From Auricularia sp. M13 (Eukaryota > Basidiomycota > Agaricomycetes > Auriculariales > Auriculariaceae): a DNA stretch of 64,000 bases. The notes below the pieces were generated by a model. That model had not been told where the DNA came from. It saw only the letters and a program-made list of their open reading frames with translations, and did no database searches. This document shows, in pieces, positions 32,501 to 42,147 of this stretch (its first letter is position 1; every line of letters begins with the position of its first letter). A program made the translations under genes and the position numbers. The DNA is taken from the NCBI GenBank assembly GCA_037042915.1, contig CM073198.1, forward strand, positions 310,001 to 374,000, written 5' to 3'.

Positions 32501-34793
32501 AGGTAAAAGCATCCTAGCGCAAGTCATAGCAGGCGGCCTAACCCAATACCTCACCGCGGCGCAAGGAATGCCGCTGCACATTGAAAAGAACCTCGACAAA
32601 GCAATACTCAACTTCCTATGGGGCTCAACCAAGCGCCATCCAATCAACATGACAACCCTACGCGCAGACAAACAAGATGGCGGCCTCAAGCTAATCCACA
32701 TGAAGGAACGTAACAACGCGCAGTACCTCACCTGGCTCAGTGCATACCTTGCACCCCCAAAGGAACGCCCAATCTGGGCTATCATTGCAGACCACATCTT
32801 TCTAGCGAACATCATACAAAAAGACCGCAGCCGCGCCCCCCCTCACACCCGCATCAGCCCCTTCCACCAGGACTGGCAAGTGAACACCAAGCGCCTCCCC
32901 CACATTCTTAAACAACTCGTCAGAGTTGCAAAGAAGTTCAACCTTACCATAGACGCACCCGCATTTGCAACCCCAATCATCGAGCGCATGCCGATATGGG
33001 CACACCCAGGCCAACTACAACCACGCCTACACCGAGGAACCATCCCTGGAATGCGCTGCCTTAAAACATCACACGCAGTCATCACGACCGAAGACCTCGA
33101 AGAGCTGGCCGAAGAAGACGACGAGGACCACCTCAACTCTAACGATTGCGCCTGTGAAAACTGCATTGAAGACAGAGCCGAGGGCTGCAGACACCCCCAC
33201 AAATGCCAAGAGCTCGCCCGCGACCTTCTACACAACCTGGTACCCAAATGGAACCCGACCTACGCCACTACAGCACCGCCGACGGTGCTATGGGACACCT
33301 TCGCAGAATCTCGCGAATCAGCCATAGAATCAAACGAGCTCATAGTTTTCGATCCCACGCTACACCAAGGCGCCGAAATAGCCAACTATTTCCGCATATT
33401 CGTTGAAAACTTGGCAATGAAGTCACAATCGCGCAGACAGCTCATATGCAGTGAAGCGGCCACTAGAGAATACATCCACCCAACGAACCTGAATGCACAA
33501 GTCTTTATTAGCGGCGCGATGTTCTGCGCTAACACAGGCGACGCAAAGGGAGGCTACGCAGCATACTTCCCCGACCACGAAGCCGCTGACGCGGTAGGGA
33601 GATGCCCAGGACCCCACCACACGTACCTAGGCGCAGTAGCACTTGCCCTTCTCAGAGCTATACAACAAGCCCCAAAAGACCATACGCTGCATGTCGTGTC
33701 GACTAGCAAAACCCTTATCCTCCTCGTAACCACCCGCCTGCAACACCATGAAGCGCGAGGATGGCTAGAAACCCCCAAGGAAGCGGACATAATGCGGGCA
33801 GTAACGGCATCCCTCCGTGCACGCAGCACGGAGACAACCTTCACCTTCGTGGACAAAAAGAGAGCACGGGAATGGCCAGAAATTTCAGACGCCCGCAAGA
33901 TGGCCATCATTGCAGCAGAGCTCGGCCCAGACGCAGCCGTCGATCTCATGACCCCGTGGACATTCGACCGACCAGGCCTCTCTATACTAAGACTGTCCCA
34001 AAACACAGCGCACAGAGCGATCCGATGGGTGGACGCACTCTCAGGACAACCAAGGAAGGCTACTGAGCAAAACCTCCAAGTGATAAGTCGAAGCATCCTA
34101 CGGGAGTGCGGGTTCACCCCCACAGTAGCGAACATCTGGCTCAGCACGCACTCACGGGACCTGTCCCGGAACGTCCGCAACTTCATTTGGAAGGGTATAC
34201 ATGACGCCCACAAAGTCGGCGCGTACTTCTCTAAGATGCCCGAACCCTGGGCATCCCTCGCAAAATGCCCATCATGTGACGTCATCGAGTCGATGGAACA
34301 CATCCTCTTCCAATGCACAGACTCAGGACAACAGACCATCTGGTCTCTGGTACACGAGTTTCTCAGGCACAAACGCCTGACCATGGAGATCGACATAGGT
34401 ATAGTCTGGGGCTGTGCGACTTGGCGCTTCGGGGGTGACCGCGGAATCCCAACGGAGCGAGCGCTAAGGATCGTAATCTCCGAATCAGCGTTCCTAATAT
34501 GGAAACTCAGATGCGAAAAGAGAATAGAGCACGCTGACGACCCCGCTTGGACACTCCCAACGCCGGAAATCACAAACCGCTGGAGGAAACTCCTGAGAGA
34601 GAGGGCCGCACAGGATCGCCTCCTCACCAACAAACGACGCTTCAGGAACTCGACACTGGATCAGTCCCTGGTGGCCGACACATGGAAGGATCTGCTCAAT
34701 CCTAAACCACACGAACACGAATATCAAAGACCCAACAAGCCATCCGGAGTTTTAGTGGGTAGAGCACTCTCACGCGATTCAGGCGTGGGATGA
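29520..34793 (+). CDS. LINE1 ORF2: endonuclease, reverse transcriptase, degenerate RNase H-like domain, zinc finger
   Basis: An uninterrupted 1,757-codon ORF. After a disordered N-terminus comes an APE-type endonuclease: AIQESHL (about 172), LGDFNFVED (about 288), SRIDRIYVS (about 345) and DDHSR (about 374). The RT follows with GSAAGVDGLIYELW, YRPITLLNTDYKI, ALDQEKAYDRI, RGVRQGDPLS and the catalytic YADD (about 877). Near residues 1328-1460 there is an RNase H-like fold (VFISGAMFC ... GGYAAYF ... HVVSTSKTL) in which the usual acidic catalytic residues are not seen. A C-terminal CPSC...HILFQC zinc finger lies near 1582-1600. EN nicks DNA and RT copies the RNA from the nick. The active sites of EN and RT appear complete. 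Confidence 0.93.
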   Translation: MQPNSNTHPTHPTATSNRQASSSPQAGPAERTTAARRENESLVGHGSGTTPTDSGREDPSGPLPDPPPEQNTRDDARPTPSSDAWLRTPSPITQRTLHRPNPQSDPDIDGRASSSETIPSPRREPSNGKKKTRSAMTVASENIKGRGAQHIAGSLKWKKLADDIARCKIAIFAIQESHLNENHVQDIQLFYDHLQVENTALPANPTGAGGVAIIFNKRLTNYESISSRVLIPGRAIMANLEWHRGTPLSILAVYAPTDKRENRQFWTDLHTEIQTLPTNVRRPDILLGDFNFVEDAIDRFPAALSPIDSPQSFAELKRLLKVKDGWRTTFPTSTEWSWRNSQHTAMSRIDRIYVSRPLLQASRKWRIQISDLNTDDHSRIYAEITNPYLPEIGPGRWTMHEPLIRDRTFMNKVNTYGKQATAELNQVQSSGRTDSENAQLIWKSFKDKVITAAKQREREKKCAARTTMTQAATERELAKQELTAATPGEALDAARDRFRTAETKLNDIQHSNHVRSFAYRSARAWAEGETLRKSWFNWVKTQKPKDVIHSLANPEGHPHSHTNSSKGMAELAKNYHDGIQSRDLDDDPEPRTAALEFTLAHIPQKISAPDAEEMSNPISHAEVSEAIRNAKRGSAAGVDGLIYELWKELLRFHNMTKDRESPWFDISALMTAYFRDIEDHGIVKDSSFADGWLCPLYKKGDRDKIENYRPITLLNTDYKIFTKAIATKLARIAPKLIHEAQAGFVKGRSITNHTKISSLMLDYAEALEANGAIVALDQEKAYDRIRHDYLQEVLRAFQFPQRFIQTVKTLYENANTSVMINGFLSSKFQVTRGVRQGDPLSCLLFNLAIEPLSVILRNSTLRGYSIQGLQYKLIATLYADDTTVYLNENDSFTALTTLLDKWCKASGAKFNTGKTEIIPLGSHAYRTTLTTSRRLNPTADTFPHGIHIAADGEVTRILGTWPGNKVNNVNAWSLINDRISDKFDRWEKKRPSLRGKSILAQVIAGGLTQYLTAAQGMPLHIEKNLDKAILNFLWGSTKRHPINMTTLRADKQDGGLKLIHMKERNNAQYLTWLSAYLAPPKERPIWAIIADHIFLANIIQKDRSRAPPHTRISPFHQDWQVNTKRLPHILKQLVRVAKKFNLTIDAPAFATPIIERMPIWAHPGQLQPRLHRGTIPGMRCLKTSHAVITTEDLEELAEEDDEDHLNSNDCACENCIEDRAEGCRHPHKCQELARDLLHNLVPKWNPTYATTAPPTVLWDTFAESRESAIESNELIVFDPTLHQGAEIANYFRIFVENLAMKSQSRRQLICSEAATREYIHPTNLNAQVFISGAMFCANTGDAKGGYAAYFPDHEAADAVGRCPGPHHTYLGAVALALLRAIQQAPKDHTLHVVSTSKTLILLVTTRLQHHEARGWLETPKEADIMRAVTASLRARSTETTFTFVDKKRAREWPEISDARKMAIIAAELGPDAAVDLMTPWTFDRPGLSILRLSQNTAHRAIRWVDALSGQPRKATEQNLQVISRSILRECGFTPTVANIWLSTHSRDLSRNVRNFIWKGIHDAHKVGAYFSKMPEPWASLAKCPSCDVIESMEHILFQCTDSGQQTIWSLVHEFLRHKRLTMEIDIGIVWGCATWRFGGDRGIPTERALRIVISESAFLIWKLRCEKRIEHADDPAWTLPTPEITNRWRKLLRERAAQDRLLTNKRRFRNSTLDQSLVADTWKDLLNPKPHEHEYQRPNKPSGVLVGRALSRDSGVG

Positions 34794-34994
34794 TGCAGAG
34801 CCCCACACTACCCTAACGGGTGTGCGTAAGTGCATTTCTCCGGAAGGAGTCATCACCCCTTTCCCTCCGTCTATAGAGCGGCGAAATCCCGCCAAACCAA
34901 GCTGTCCTTCAAACGACTACGAGGAGTCCCGGTGCACTATGTGTTTTCGGGCCCTCCAATGCTCCACAAAAAAAAAAAAAAAAAAAAAAAAAAA
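34794..34994 (+). other. LINE1 3' UTR and poly(A) tail
   Basis: About 170 bp of UTR precede 27 A residues at 34968-34994. A small CTCCGGAAGGAG hairpin lies near 34838. The long pure A tail supports a recent insertion. Confidence 0.85.
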
Positions 34995-35345
34995 CAGTGC
35001 GTGCGCAAGGTTCCAACTTGCGTGCGCAGAGCGTGAGCATCTATGCGCACGCATTTCAATAGCGTGCGCATCTTGTCAACTTGCGTGCGCATACTTGCAA
35101 CATGCGTGCGCAGTGCGTGCGCAGGCGCACGTTAGTTTTGCACACATGCGCACGTGCGCACGCAAGTTGAAATGTGTATATCAACAATATCTCTGTGGAT
35201 ATTTAAGGTTTGATGACCGTTGTTGGATACTCACATGCAATGGTATCATAGCTACCACAATCACCTTCAACGATGACAATATCTTATCTAAATGGGCTTC
35301 TATGGTTGAATTAATGTTGCACACGCACCTTGCGCACGTGCGCAC
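34995..35345 (+). repeat. Subterminal arrays and right end of element B
   Basis: TGCGTGCGCA-type repeats fill 34995-35170. An AT-rich unique stretch (35170-35320) follows, then the right terminus ending TGCGCACGTTTTTCT. This continues the left half of B interrupted by LINE1. Confidence 0.8.
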
Positions 35346-35474
35346 GTTTTTCTCATGACCCGGCTTGGGCTCAGGTGGGCTTTGGGCTCGGGCTTGACGA
35401 GAGACTGGCCCGTGCCCGCTCAGGCCAAGCCCAAACCCGGGGCTTCAGGCCAAGCCCAAGCCCGCCCACCCCTA

Positions 35475-37502
35475 GATGTTGCAGCGTATCAGCTCTTCAA
35501 CTCCATTGCGGACATTTCTGGAACGTCGGAAGTACCGGATGGGCCTCTACGAGATCTGCTGACGTTCCTCGACAATGTCCCGCTGGCGGTCGTGCTGCTC
35601 GCAATGTTGGCGCAGTACGAGTCGCTCGACGCACTTCGCAAGCAATGGGATCAGCTACATACCAGCATGCTGCGGCGCGGCACTGAATCGAACCAGCACA
35701 GCAGTCTCGACGTTTCCATAGCAGTGTCGCTCCGCTCTGCATGCATGGCTCAGGTCCCGGACGCGGTGCGGCTTCTCAGTCTGCTCGCGCTTTTGCCTTC
35801 TGGTGCCGCATATGCGGACATCAAGCTCTGGGCAGCAGCGCTTTCCCCACATGCACTGCCGACTCTGGTCAGGCGTGCGCTTGCTTTCCGCAAGATGGAC
35901 GAGCGTGTGCATGTCCTCGCGCCGATACGAGAATACATGCTCCGATACCACACGCCGTCGGAGGACACGGTGCGCCCCCTGCTCGAGCATTACTTCTGTC
36001 TTGCGGGCCTCCTGCGTGTCAATGGCCGAGGCTCGCGTCCGGCCGATGAGCTCAGCATCGTCGCGCCCGAGGTCGACAATATCCACTGCGCTATCCGCTA
36101 CTCTCTCGCGCACAGCGCAGACCCGCAGCCTGCGCTGGGTGCTGCCGTGCGGATGGTCTCGCTGTATACCCACACCGGGCTTGGGTCGGCCGCCCTCCTG
36201 CCCGTCGCGCTAGATGTCGCGCGCCGCAACGGGTTGGACTACCACACCGCGGAGCTGCTATACAACTGGGGCCTGCTCTCCTGGAACACTTCTTACCCGG
36301 GAGAGCCGCAGACGTTGTTTGCGGATGCCCTGGCGCTGTACGAGAAATGTGGGCATGTAGACGGTGCCATCGATACGAAGGTGCACATGGCGACCTTCCT
36401 CGCGCCGCACGAGTCCATCGCGCAACTGGACGATATGTATGCGCTCGTACTTCGGCGCGGGGACATCGTTCGCGCCGCGCGCTGCTGCCAGGAGCTCGCC
36501 GTCGTGTACGAGCGCCTGGGCGACGTCGCGCGCGTGTGTGCGCTGCATGAGAGCGCCATCGAGCATTTCCGGTCTATCAGCGATGGAAAGTCGCGCGCTA
36601 GGGTGCACGGCGTGAGCCTCTGCGCGCTGGGCGAGTGCGATATCGACGCGGGGAATATCGATAGCGGGATGGCGCGACTGCAGGAGGCGCTGGTTATGTT
36701 CCGCGCGTCGAACCATAATACCGGCGTCGGAGACGTCGAGTTCATGCTCGGCGAGACGCATCTCGAGAGGGGGAACGCTGACATCGCTATTGGGCATCTG
36801 CAGCGCGCAGTACGTGCGTACCGTGAAACCGGGGCAGCGAACGATGTGCGCTGTCTTTTCTGCATGACGAGGGCGTATCTTGCCCTGGGGGACGAGGAGG
36901 CTGCTCTTAGGTCTATCGAGATTGCAGAGGGGCTTGTGGCCAAGAGTAGCGATGACTCGCTCTACGGCCGTGGTTGGCGCTGCGCGCGTGCGTGCGTGCT
37001 CGCGCTGTGGCAAGGTGACACGGCCGCTGCTCGCTCCATTCTGACGGCAGCGCGTTTTCTTGCGAGGGGTCATGACTCGCGGATACAGCCTGAGATCATG
37101 CTCTTCGGCGAATTGCAGGTGCTCGAGCTGCTCGCGCAGGTCGAGCAGGCAGAAGGCAACTTGGGCGAGGCGGCCATGCTGCTGATTACTACATTGGTCG
37201 GCTACAGCAAGCTTGGCTCGTGTGTGCTGCGCACATGCACTCTTTCTGCGCTTGCTGAGGTCGTGGACGATGCAATTGCCAAACCGTTGCTGGACACCGT
37301 GATCCTTCCTCTGCGCCGCTTTGGGTATCGTGTGCGGCTGGCTGCTGTAATTTTGCACTCAGCAGCCGTTGCCCACAGACAGCAAGCTCCAAGAATGGCC
37401 CGGGATCAGGCAAAATCTGCTCTCAGCTTGTTCGAGGCGTTGCACGATAAACGTGGATCTCAGCGTGCGATAAGGCTTATGGGCGCGTTTTCTGATGTTT
37501 GA
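35475..37502 (+). pseudogene. NLR gene, 3' part: end of NB-ARC, helical linker and TPR repeats
   Basis: After the hAT the frame continues DVAAYQLFNSI, then FLDNVPLAVVLLAMLA, matching the NB-ARC GLPLAL motif. A winged-helix-like region follows (VRLLSLLALLPSGA ... DIKLWAAAL). TPR-type helix pairs run from about 36250 to 37450 (ARCCQELAVVYERLGD, SLCALGECDIDAGN, EFMLGETHLERGN, CMTRAYLALGD). The stop is TGA 37500-37502, without visible introns. TPRs are typical sensor domains of basidiomycete NLRs. The reading frame is uninterrupted, so the gene was probably functional until the insertions. Without them exon 3 would run straight from 11407 to the stop. Confidence 0.85.
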
Positions 37503-37809
37503 CGCGCAACACATCCGCTCAAATAACATACCAGTTGGCTCCGATCGTGACGCTTACTACTCTGTAAGTAAACAACATTGCCAGCTTGTATTAGCTGTCT
37601 TCAAGAAGATGCAGGCCTCACGGTCCGGTGTGGGGGTGAGAACTTTTGGAATCCCTTCGTCAGATGAATATAGATGTTGAAGGGCTGCAGACATACTCGA
37701 GCCACTTGTATCGTCGTTCTTGGATGGACTCCGCTGAGTATATTGCAGCGTGCGAGGCAGTGAAGAAGGGTGTCATGCAGGCTACTAGGTAAGACGAGGG
37801 AATTGTTTC
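37503..37809 (+). other. Host sequence downstream of the NLR; possible exon of a small gene
   Basis: From ATG 37664 a 41-codon frame (MNIDVEGLQTYSSH ... KKGVMQA) runs to a donor AG|GTAAG at 37788/37789. The left LINE2 target copy lies 21 bp further on. Beyond the right target copy, an acceptor (GCGCAG, ending 61387) would join a short last exon to TGA 61407-61409. This may be a small host gene with LINE2 in its intron, or a chance reading. Alternatively this stretch is NLR 3' UTR. Confidence 0.3.
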
Positions 37810-37822
37810 ATGTTCGGACCTT
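37810..37822 (+). repeat. LINE2 target site duplication, left copy
   Basis: ATGTTCGGACCTT at 37810-37822 recurs at 61336-61348. The last two T residues are ambiguous with the poly(T). Confidence 0.85.
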
Positions 37823-38098
37823 TTTTTTTTTTTTTTTAAAGCTGCTTATCGTCCTTCGCGCCGAGCGCACGCGGACACTCGATAATTACATCTGTACAGT
37901 GACTGATTGCCAAAATAGAAAATATGCTCTCCGGGCCAAGCCCATCTATCCAGCCGTACGTTATGGGGGAACTACCCCTCGTCGTTTGCGTCCGGGACTA
38001 GTCCCATGCTCGCGATCCGTGTACGGGTGGTGTAAAACCAAATCTTGCCGTGCTTGGGTGTTCTAATGTGCGGCTCTGCCAGTGGAATATGAATCTGC

Positions 38099-39230
38099 TC
38101 AGTTCCGAATGTGTTGCATACCTTTCATGGTCCGCAATCTTCCTGTCTGTTGTATGAACTTCAATAGTCGATCTATGCCATGGTTTGTTGAGAGAAGGGT
38201 ACTCAGCTGGTCGTTCCTGCGTCCAAGTCCCTGTCGCATCTGCCATCGAGCCTGTCTGTGGGCAGGACATTGTAGAATATAGTGTCGCACAGTCTCGGGG
38301 TGTTGACCACATGATGCGCATAGCGGAGAGTCCGCTCGCTGGATCCTGTGCAGATATTTGTTTAGCGGTGCATGCCCAATGCGAAGCTGAGAGATGATGC
38401 TAGTCTGCCAGCGACGACGGTTGTGTAGTAGCTTCCTCATGCTTCTGGGGCAGAAATCAGCGTCGATACTTTGCATGCGTGCATACCGTGGTGAATTCAG
38501 CCATTCTTCATTCCATCGCTCATCCAGTGTCGCAAGATGGCTGCGTCTCAAGGCTGAAACACTGTGAGGCAATGGTTTGCGTAGCCACGCTGGTAGTGAT
38601 CCACGAGAACTGGAGCACTCCGGACCACTGGCTGCCAGCTTTGCCGCAACGTCGGCAGCTTCATTCCCCTGCAGGCCTTCGTGCCCAGGCGTCCATTCAA
38701 TAGAGATGAGTAGACGCGCACCACGAGCAGTTGGTCGCTTCTGCAGATTCTCGACAGCCGTGTGGATCCTGTCTATGAGGTAGTGACCTGAGCATGGTTT
38801 ATATTGACCACTTGCCTTTATTACTCCCGTGTTGTCGATCCCAATGCGTGCCGACTCTGCCATCTCATCTTTCAATAGGTGAAGCGCAAGATGAATGCCT
38901 ACCGCCTCCGCTTCGAAGTTCGTGTGATACGCAGGCGAGCCCAGGTGGTACCGGAGCGTGCGCTTAACCTGGCCGTCTCGCATCAAGACCGCGGCCGCAC
39001 CAACGCCCTGATCGTCTGCAGATCCATCGGAGTATATGTGCGTATCAAAGAGGCTCTGTGCTTCTGCATCTCGAGAGATCCCGACCTCCCGGCTTGCTGC
39101 AATCAGAGTTTCAAACGAACGTGTCCATTTGGTGTCACGCGGGAATGTACGTAGCTTTTCGATAGCACTTGGCTTAAGCTTGAACCTGGCCAGCAGTGTG
39201 TGTAGCGCAGTAGGATGATGAATGACAGGC
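38099..39230 (-). pseudogene. LINE2 ORF2, C-terminal part: RNase H and zinc finger
   Basis: RNase H active-site elements are present in order: SDGSADDQG, FEAEAVGIHLAL, IGIDNTGVI and WTPGHEGLQGNEAAD. A CASCGQHPETVRHYILQC zinc-binding motif follows, then the stop at 38099. The frame is offset from the RT frame by an indel near 39225, so it cannot be read continuously. RNase H in LINEs removes the RNA template. Confidence 0.85.
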
Positions 39231-40818
39231 GCCGCTCGCAGCGTTGAATAAGCGCCGCAATTGGGTGGTCATCCGTGAGCGTGCACATGCGGAGAACTGA
39301 TCGGTAACACACCTTCTCAAGCAGCAAATGTGCCGGCCATAGGTCCGCATGGATGTCAAGTAGCTCCCTTGGTGATGAACGTAGAGCACCTGTAACGCTG
39401 AGTGAAGCAATGCGTTGTACCTTTGCAATCCTCTTCGCAAAACCAATTGAACCTCGTGACCGTCCATTCTCATCTGCTTGGATGGGAGTAAACCAGACGT
39501 CTGCAGCGTACGTCATTTTTGGCGCAGCTACAGAGACGTAGAGCCGTCGCGCGTGCTTTGCTCGTAATCCCTTTGTGGTCCGTGCCAGTCGCGCCAACTG
39601 CGCCACATAAGTCATACCTTTGGCCACTGCTTTGTCAACGTGGCTCCGAAAGCTGAGTGCGCTGTCCAAATGAACACCCAGGTACTTTACCGTTGGAGTG
39701 TTAGCAATTGCCTTTCCGCGGATGGAGAATGTCTCTCCCAGTCCATCCGTGTATCTCCGCTTCTGCGGCGTGCAAAAGTCGATAACCTGCGTCTTGTCAA
39801 ATTCCCAGGGGGAATTGTGTGCGACGGCCCAGTCACATCCGCCGCCCTGACGTTCCATGATATTACAGAGCAAAGCGTGTGCCTCTGTGAAGGTCTTTGC
39901 GGTCGCCAGTATCCCAATGTCGTCAACAAAGCCCAACCCGAGTGATCGGTCGCCACATCCGATTCTGACCATCTCGTGGTTGTAGAAAAGGTATAGTATC
40001 ATGGAGAGCGGATCGCCTTGCCCGATCCCATTGTCGACGTTGAAGAACTGAGTCTGGTAATCGTCGAATTTGATACAAGTCCGCCGATCACGAAGCATGC
40101 ATTCCACAAAGCGGACATAGCCCTCAGGAACGCCCAGCGCGCGCATGTTGTAGCAGAGCCTCTCTGGAACTGCGTTGGGAAAAGCGCCTGCGGTGTCCAG
40201 TATTAACGCTGAGACTACGTGGCCCTTGCGCCATGCATCTTTGACTGTCGCTGTGAACAGGTGCAGAGCGTCTGTAGTTGATCGACGTGGGCGGCCGCCA
40301 AAGTGTGTCGGCGGCAATAATTGCTGGGACTCTGCGAGATAGCTCAGATCCTCGGCAACGCAAGCAGATAGGATTTTTGCCAGAGTGTTGTAGAGTGCGA
40401 CAGGGCGGTATGCCTTGGGTACTGCATAGCTAGGTCGTCCTGGCTTCCGTAATACCACGGTCAGAAATTCACGCCAGGGTGCGTAATAGTAGCCAAGAGT
40501 CGTGCAGCCTTCGAAGATCCAGTAGAGCCATTCAAGAACACAGTCGATGCAGCGCTTCCATACGACGTTGGGAATTCCATCCGGACCCGGTGCCTTGAAT
40601 GAAGCCAGGCGATTAACGACCCTGCAAATCTGGTTCCTGGTGATCGTGCACATGCCTCCCAGGTTGCGGAGCCCGTCATCCAAGCCTGGCAGGTGTAGAT
40701 CCTCGGGGTGTTTCGGGAAAAAGCAATCATAAAAGGCGCGACCCTTGCCTTCGTTATCACGCACCTTGCGCTCCTGTCCATTTGTCTCCTTCACAGACAA
40801 TGTAGGCGTGCGCGCCAC
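39225..40818 (-). pseudogene. LINE2 ORF2, reverse transcriptase part
   Basis: The RT motifs are FKAPGPDGIPNVVWKR, AYRPVALYNTLAKIL, HFGGRPRRSTTDAL, ALILDTAGAFPNA, GIGQGDPLSMILY and the catalytic LGFVDDIGILA (FVDD instead of YADD). Frames change at about 40810 relative to the endonuclease and near 39225 relative to RNase H. The domain order and the GRPRRST motif fit LINEs of the Tad/CRE-like fungal groups, but the clade is not assigned. Confidence 0.85.
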
Positions 40819-41633
40819 GGCAGCCGATCGGCGCGTTGCCCGTATATTTATGCGCTGTCCAGAGTACGTTATCGTCAGCGTTCTCTAACCAATCATCCCA
40901 ATGCTCAGCTTTGGCGTCCTCAATTCGCTTTCCATAGGTCTCGCGCAGTTCTTGGGCCTCCTGATGTACGGGGTGATCCGGAACAGTACGGAGTTCAATG
41001 GAGCGTCTACTCAGCTGTCTGGTCTTCGCGCGAAGCTTCTCGAGATCGTTGGACCACCAGCGCTTCTTGTACGGCGACGGCTTCGAAAATGGTACATAGC
41101 TGTCAATGGTATCCTGCACGGCGTTCATCAGATTGTCACATAGCTGCTGGAACTCAGCTTGGTCATGGCACCGACTCGGACTGCCTCTGGAATCCAGCGC
41201 TGTCCTCAGTTTGATATTGAACTGGTCCCAGTCCACCATCCTCCAATTCCGGCGTTTTGTTACCTCGGCACTGCGAAGGCTAACATCAATATGCAGAGAG
41301 TAGGGAAAGTGGTCAGTGCGGGGCGGGCGATGTTCCTCGTGCACATCACATTCGACGACAAAATCCAGTAGTTCGGCAGAGCAGAAGACGTTGTCGGGTC
41401 TAGTGCGATTCTTTGTCCTGCCGTGCGTTTCGAGAGTTGGGACGTCCCTTGGAAGCGCCATCAGCAGGCCATACTCTGTCGCCAGATTAACAACACGTTC
41501 GCCGCGTTCTCGATCTGAACGTGCACGCCACAGATGAGCGTTTCGATCCGGTTCCCACATGGCATGGTGAGCATTGAAGTCACCCAAAGCGATCAGATAA
41601 TCGCAGTGTCCGAGCGGACCACCCGAATCCATA
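40757..41633 (-). pseudogene. LINE2 ORF2, C-terminal half of the endonuclease
   Basis: It begins at the CACTA-like insertion (the TA at 41632-41633) with MDSGGPLGHCDYLIALGDFN. It continues with NRTRPDNVFCS and RTDHFPYSLHI, the D-N and D-H motifs of APE-type endonucleases. It joins in frame with 60521-60926 once the transposon is removed. Confidence 0.85.
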
Positions 41634-42147
41634 CACGCCCATCCGAACGCGCACGTCGGAATGTGCTGGCGGAAAGGGTGTCGTTCGAGTCATTGGTGCT
41701 TTGTGACAGCAATCTCGTGCCAAGAGCCGCACGAGCCTTATAATCTTGAATACTCACGAGGCTCGTGAGGATCTCGTGGACACCGTCTGCTCCCAAGAAG
41801 GTCGTTAGCGGCTGCCAATTGGCGTAATCGCGGGCCGGAAGCGTGAATGACGCAGCAAGATCGTGAGCGAGCTTGCTGCAAGCTCGTCCGCCCGGCAACG
41901 GAAAGAGCCTGAGGACGGCCGGGCAGGACCTTATAGACAAGGGCTCAACACAAGCTTAGGTTTGGCATGAAAGTCATGTATGTTCAGCTGGCTGGCTTGG
42001 TGCAAGCGGCAACCCGTGCGCGATGTTGCGGGGTCAGGTTGAAATGTACGGATCCCGTTCAGCAGCCCGCTCTAATCCTCCGGATAATGAATGGCAAACT
42101 ATTTCGTAGTTCTATTATTGCTCTGAAGGTATACTGTAATGGCTAAT
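41634..42147. other. Left subterminal region of the CACTA-like element
   Basis: About 514 bp between the terminus and the 3' end of the small gene. Short motifs such as CTCGTGAG and GCAAGCTCGT recur. A minus-strand frame at about 41660-41940 is open, but no family was recognised. Confidence 0.4.

Larger units (their letters stand above)
21672..34994 (+). mobile_element. LINE1: full-length, very long non-LTR retrotransposon
   Basis: It has two long ORFs, ORF1 (26666-28897, CCHC knuckle) and ORF2 (29520-34793, endonuclease and RT), then a 3' UTR and a 27-base poly(A) tail. The 13-bp target duplication fixes both ends. The total is 13.3 kb, of which about 5 kb lies before ORF1. LINEs copy themselves by target-primed reverse transcription. 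ORFs 1 and 2 are open throughout, so this copy looks recent. The plus strand is C-rich and G-poor, unlike the surrounding host genes. Confidence 0.9.
20176..35353. mobile_element. DNA element B with TGCGTGCGCA arrays (contains LINE1)
   Basis: The ends are a perfect 15-bp inverted repeat, AGAAAAACGTGCGCA at 20176-20190 and its complement at 35339-35353. Next to both ends are many copies of TGCGTGCGCA or its complement at 10-25 bp spacing. Removing LINE1 (21672-34994) and one target-site copy leaves about 1.84 kb, so B is small. It carries only a short spliced ORF and is probably non-autonomous. It lies in the right end of the hAT. No clear target duplication was found (flanks ACCCCT and CATGAC), so its superfamily is open. 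Confidence 0.75.
15422..35474 (+). mobile_element. hAT transposon (composite, 20 kb with nested elements)
   Basis: The ends are an 11-bp inverted repeat, TAGGGGTGGGC at 15422 and its complement ending at 35474. They are flanked by GATGTTGC at 15414-15421 and 35475-35482, a perfect 8-bp duplication. Both ends carry arrays of AAGCCC / GGGCTTGGGC-like motifs (15430-15580; 20120-20170 and 35370-35465), as in agaricomycete hAT elements. The transposase gene is at 16455-20081. Element B (20176-35353), which itself holds LINE1, interrupts the right part. Without it the hAT is about 4.9 kb, a normal size. Confidence 0.92.
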
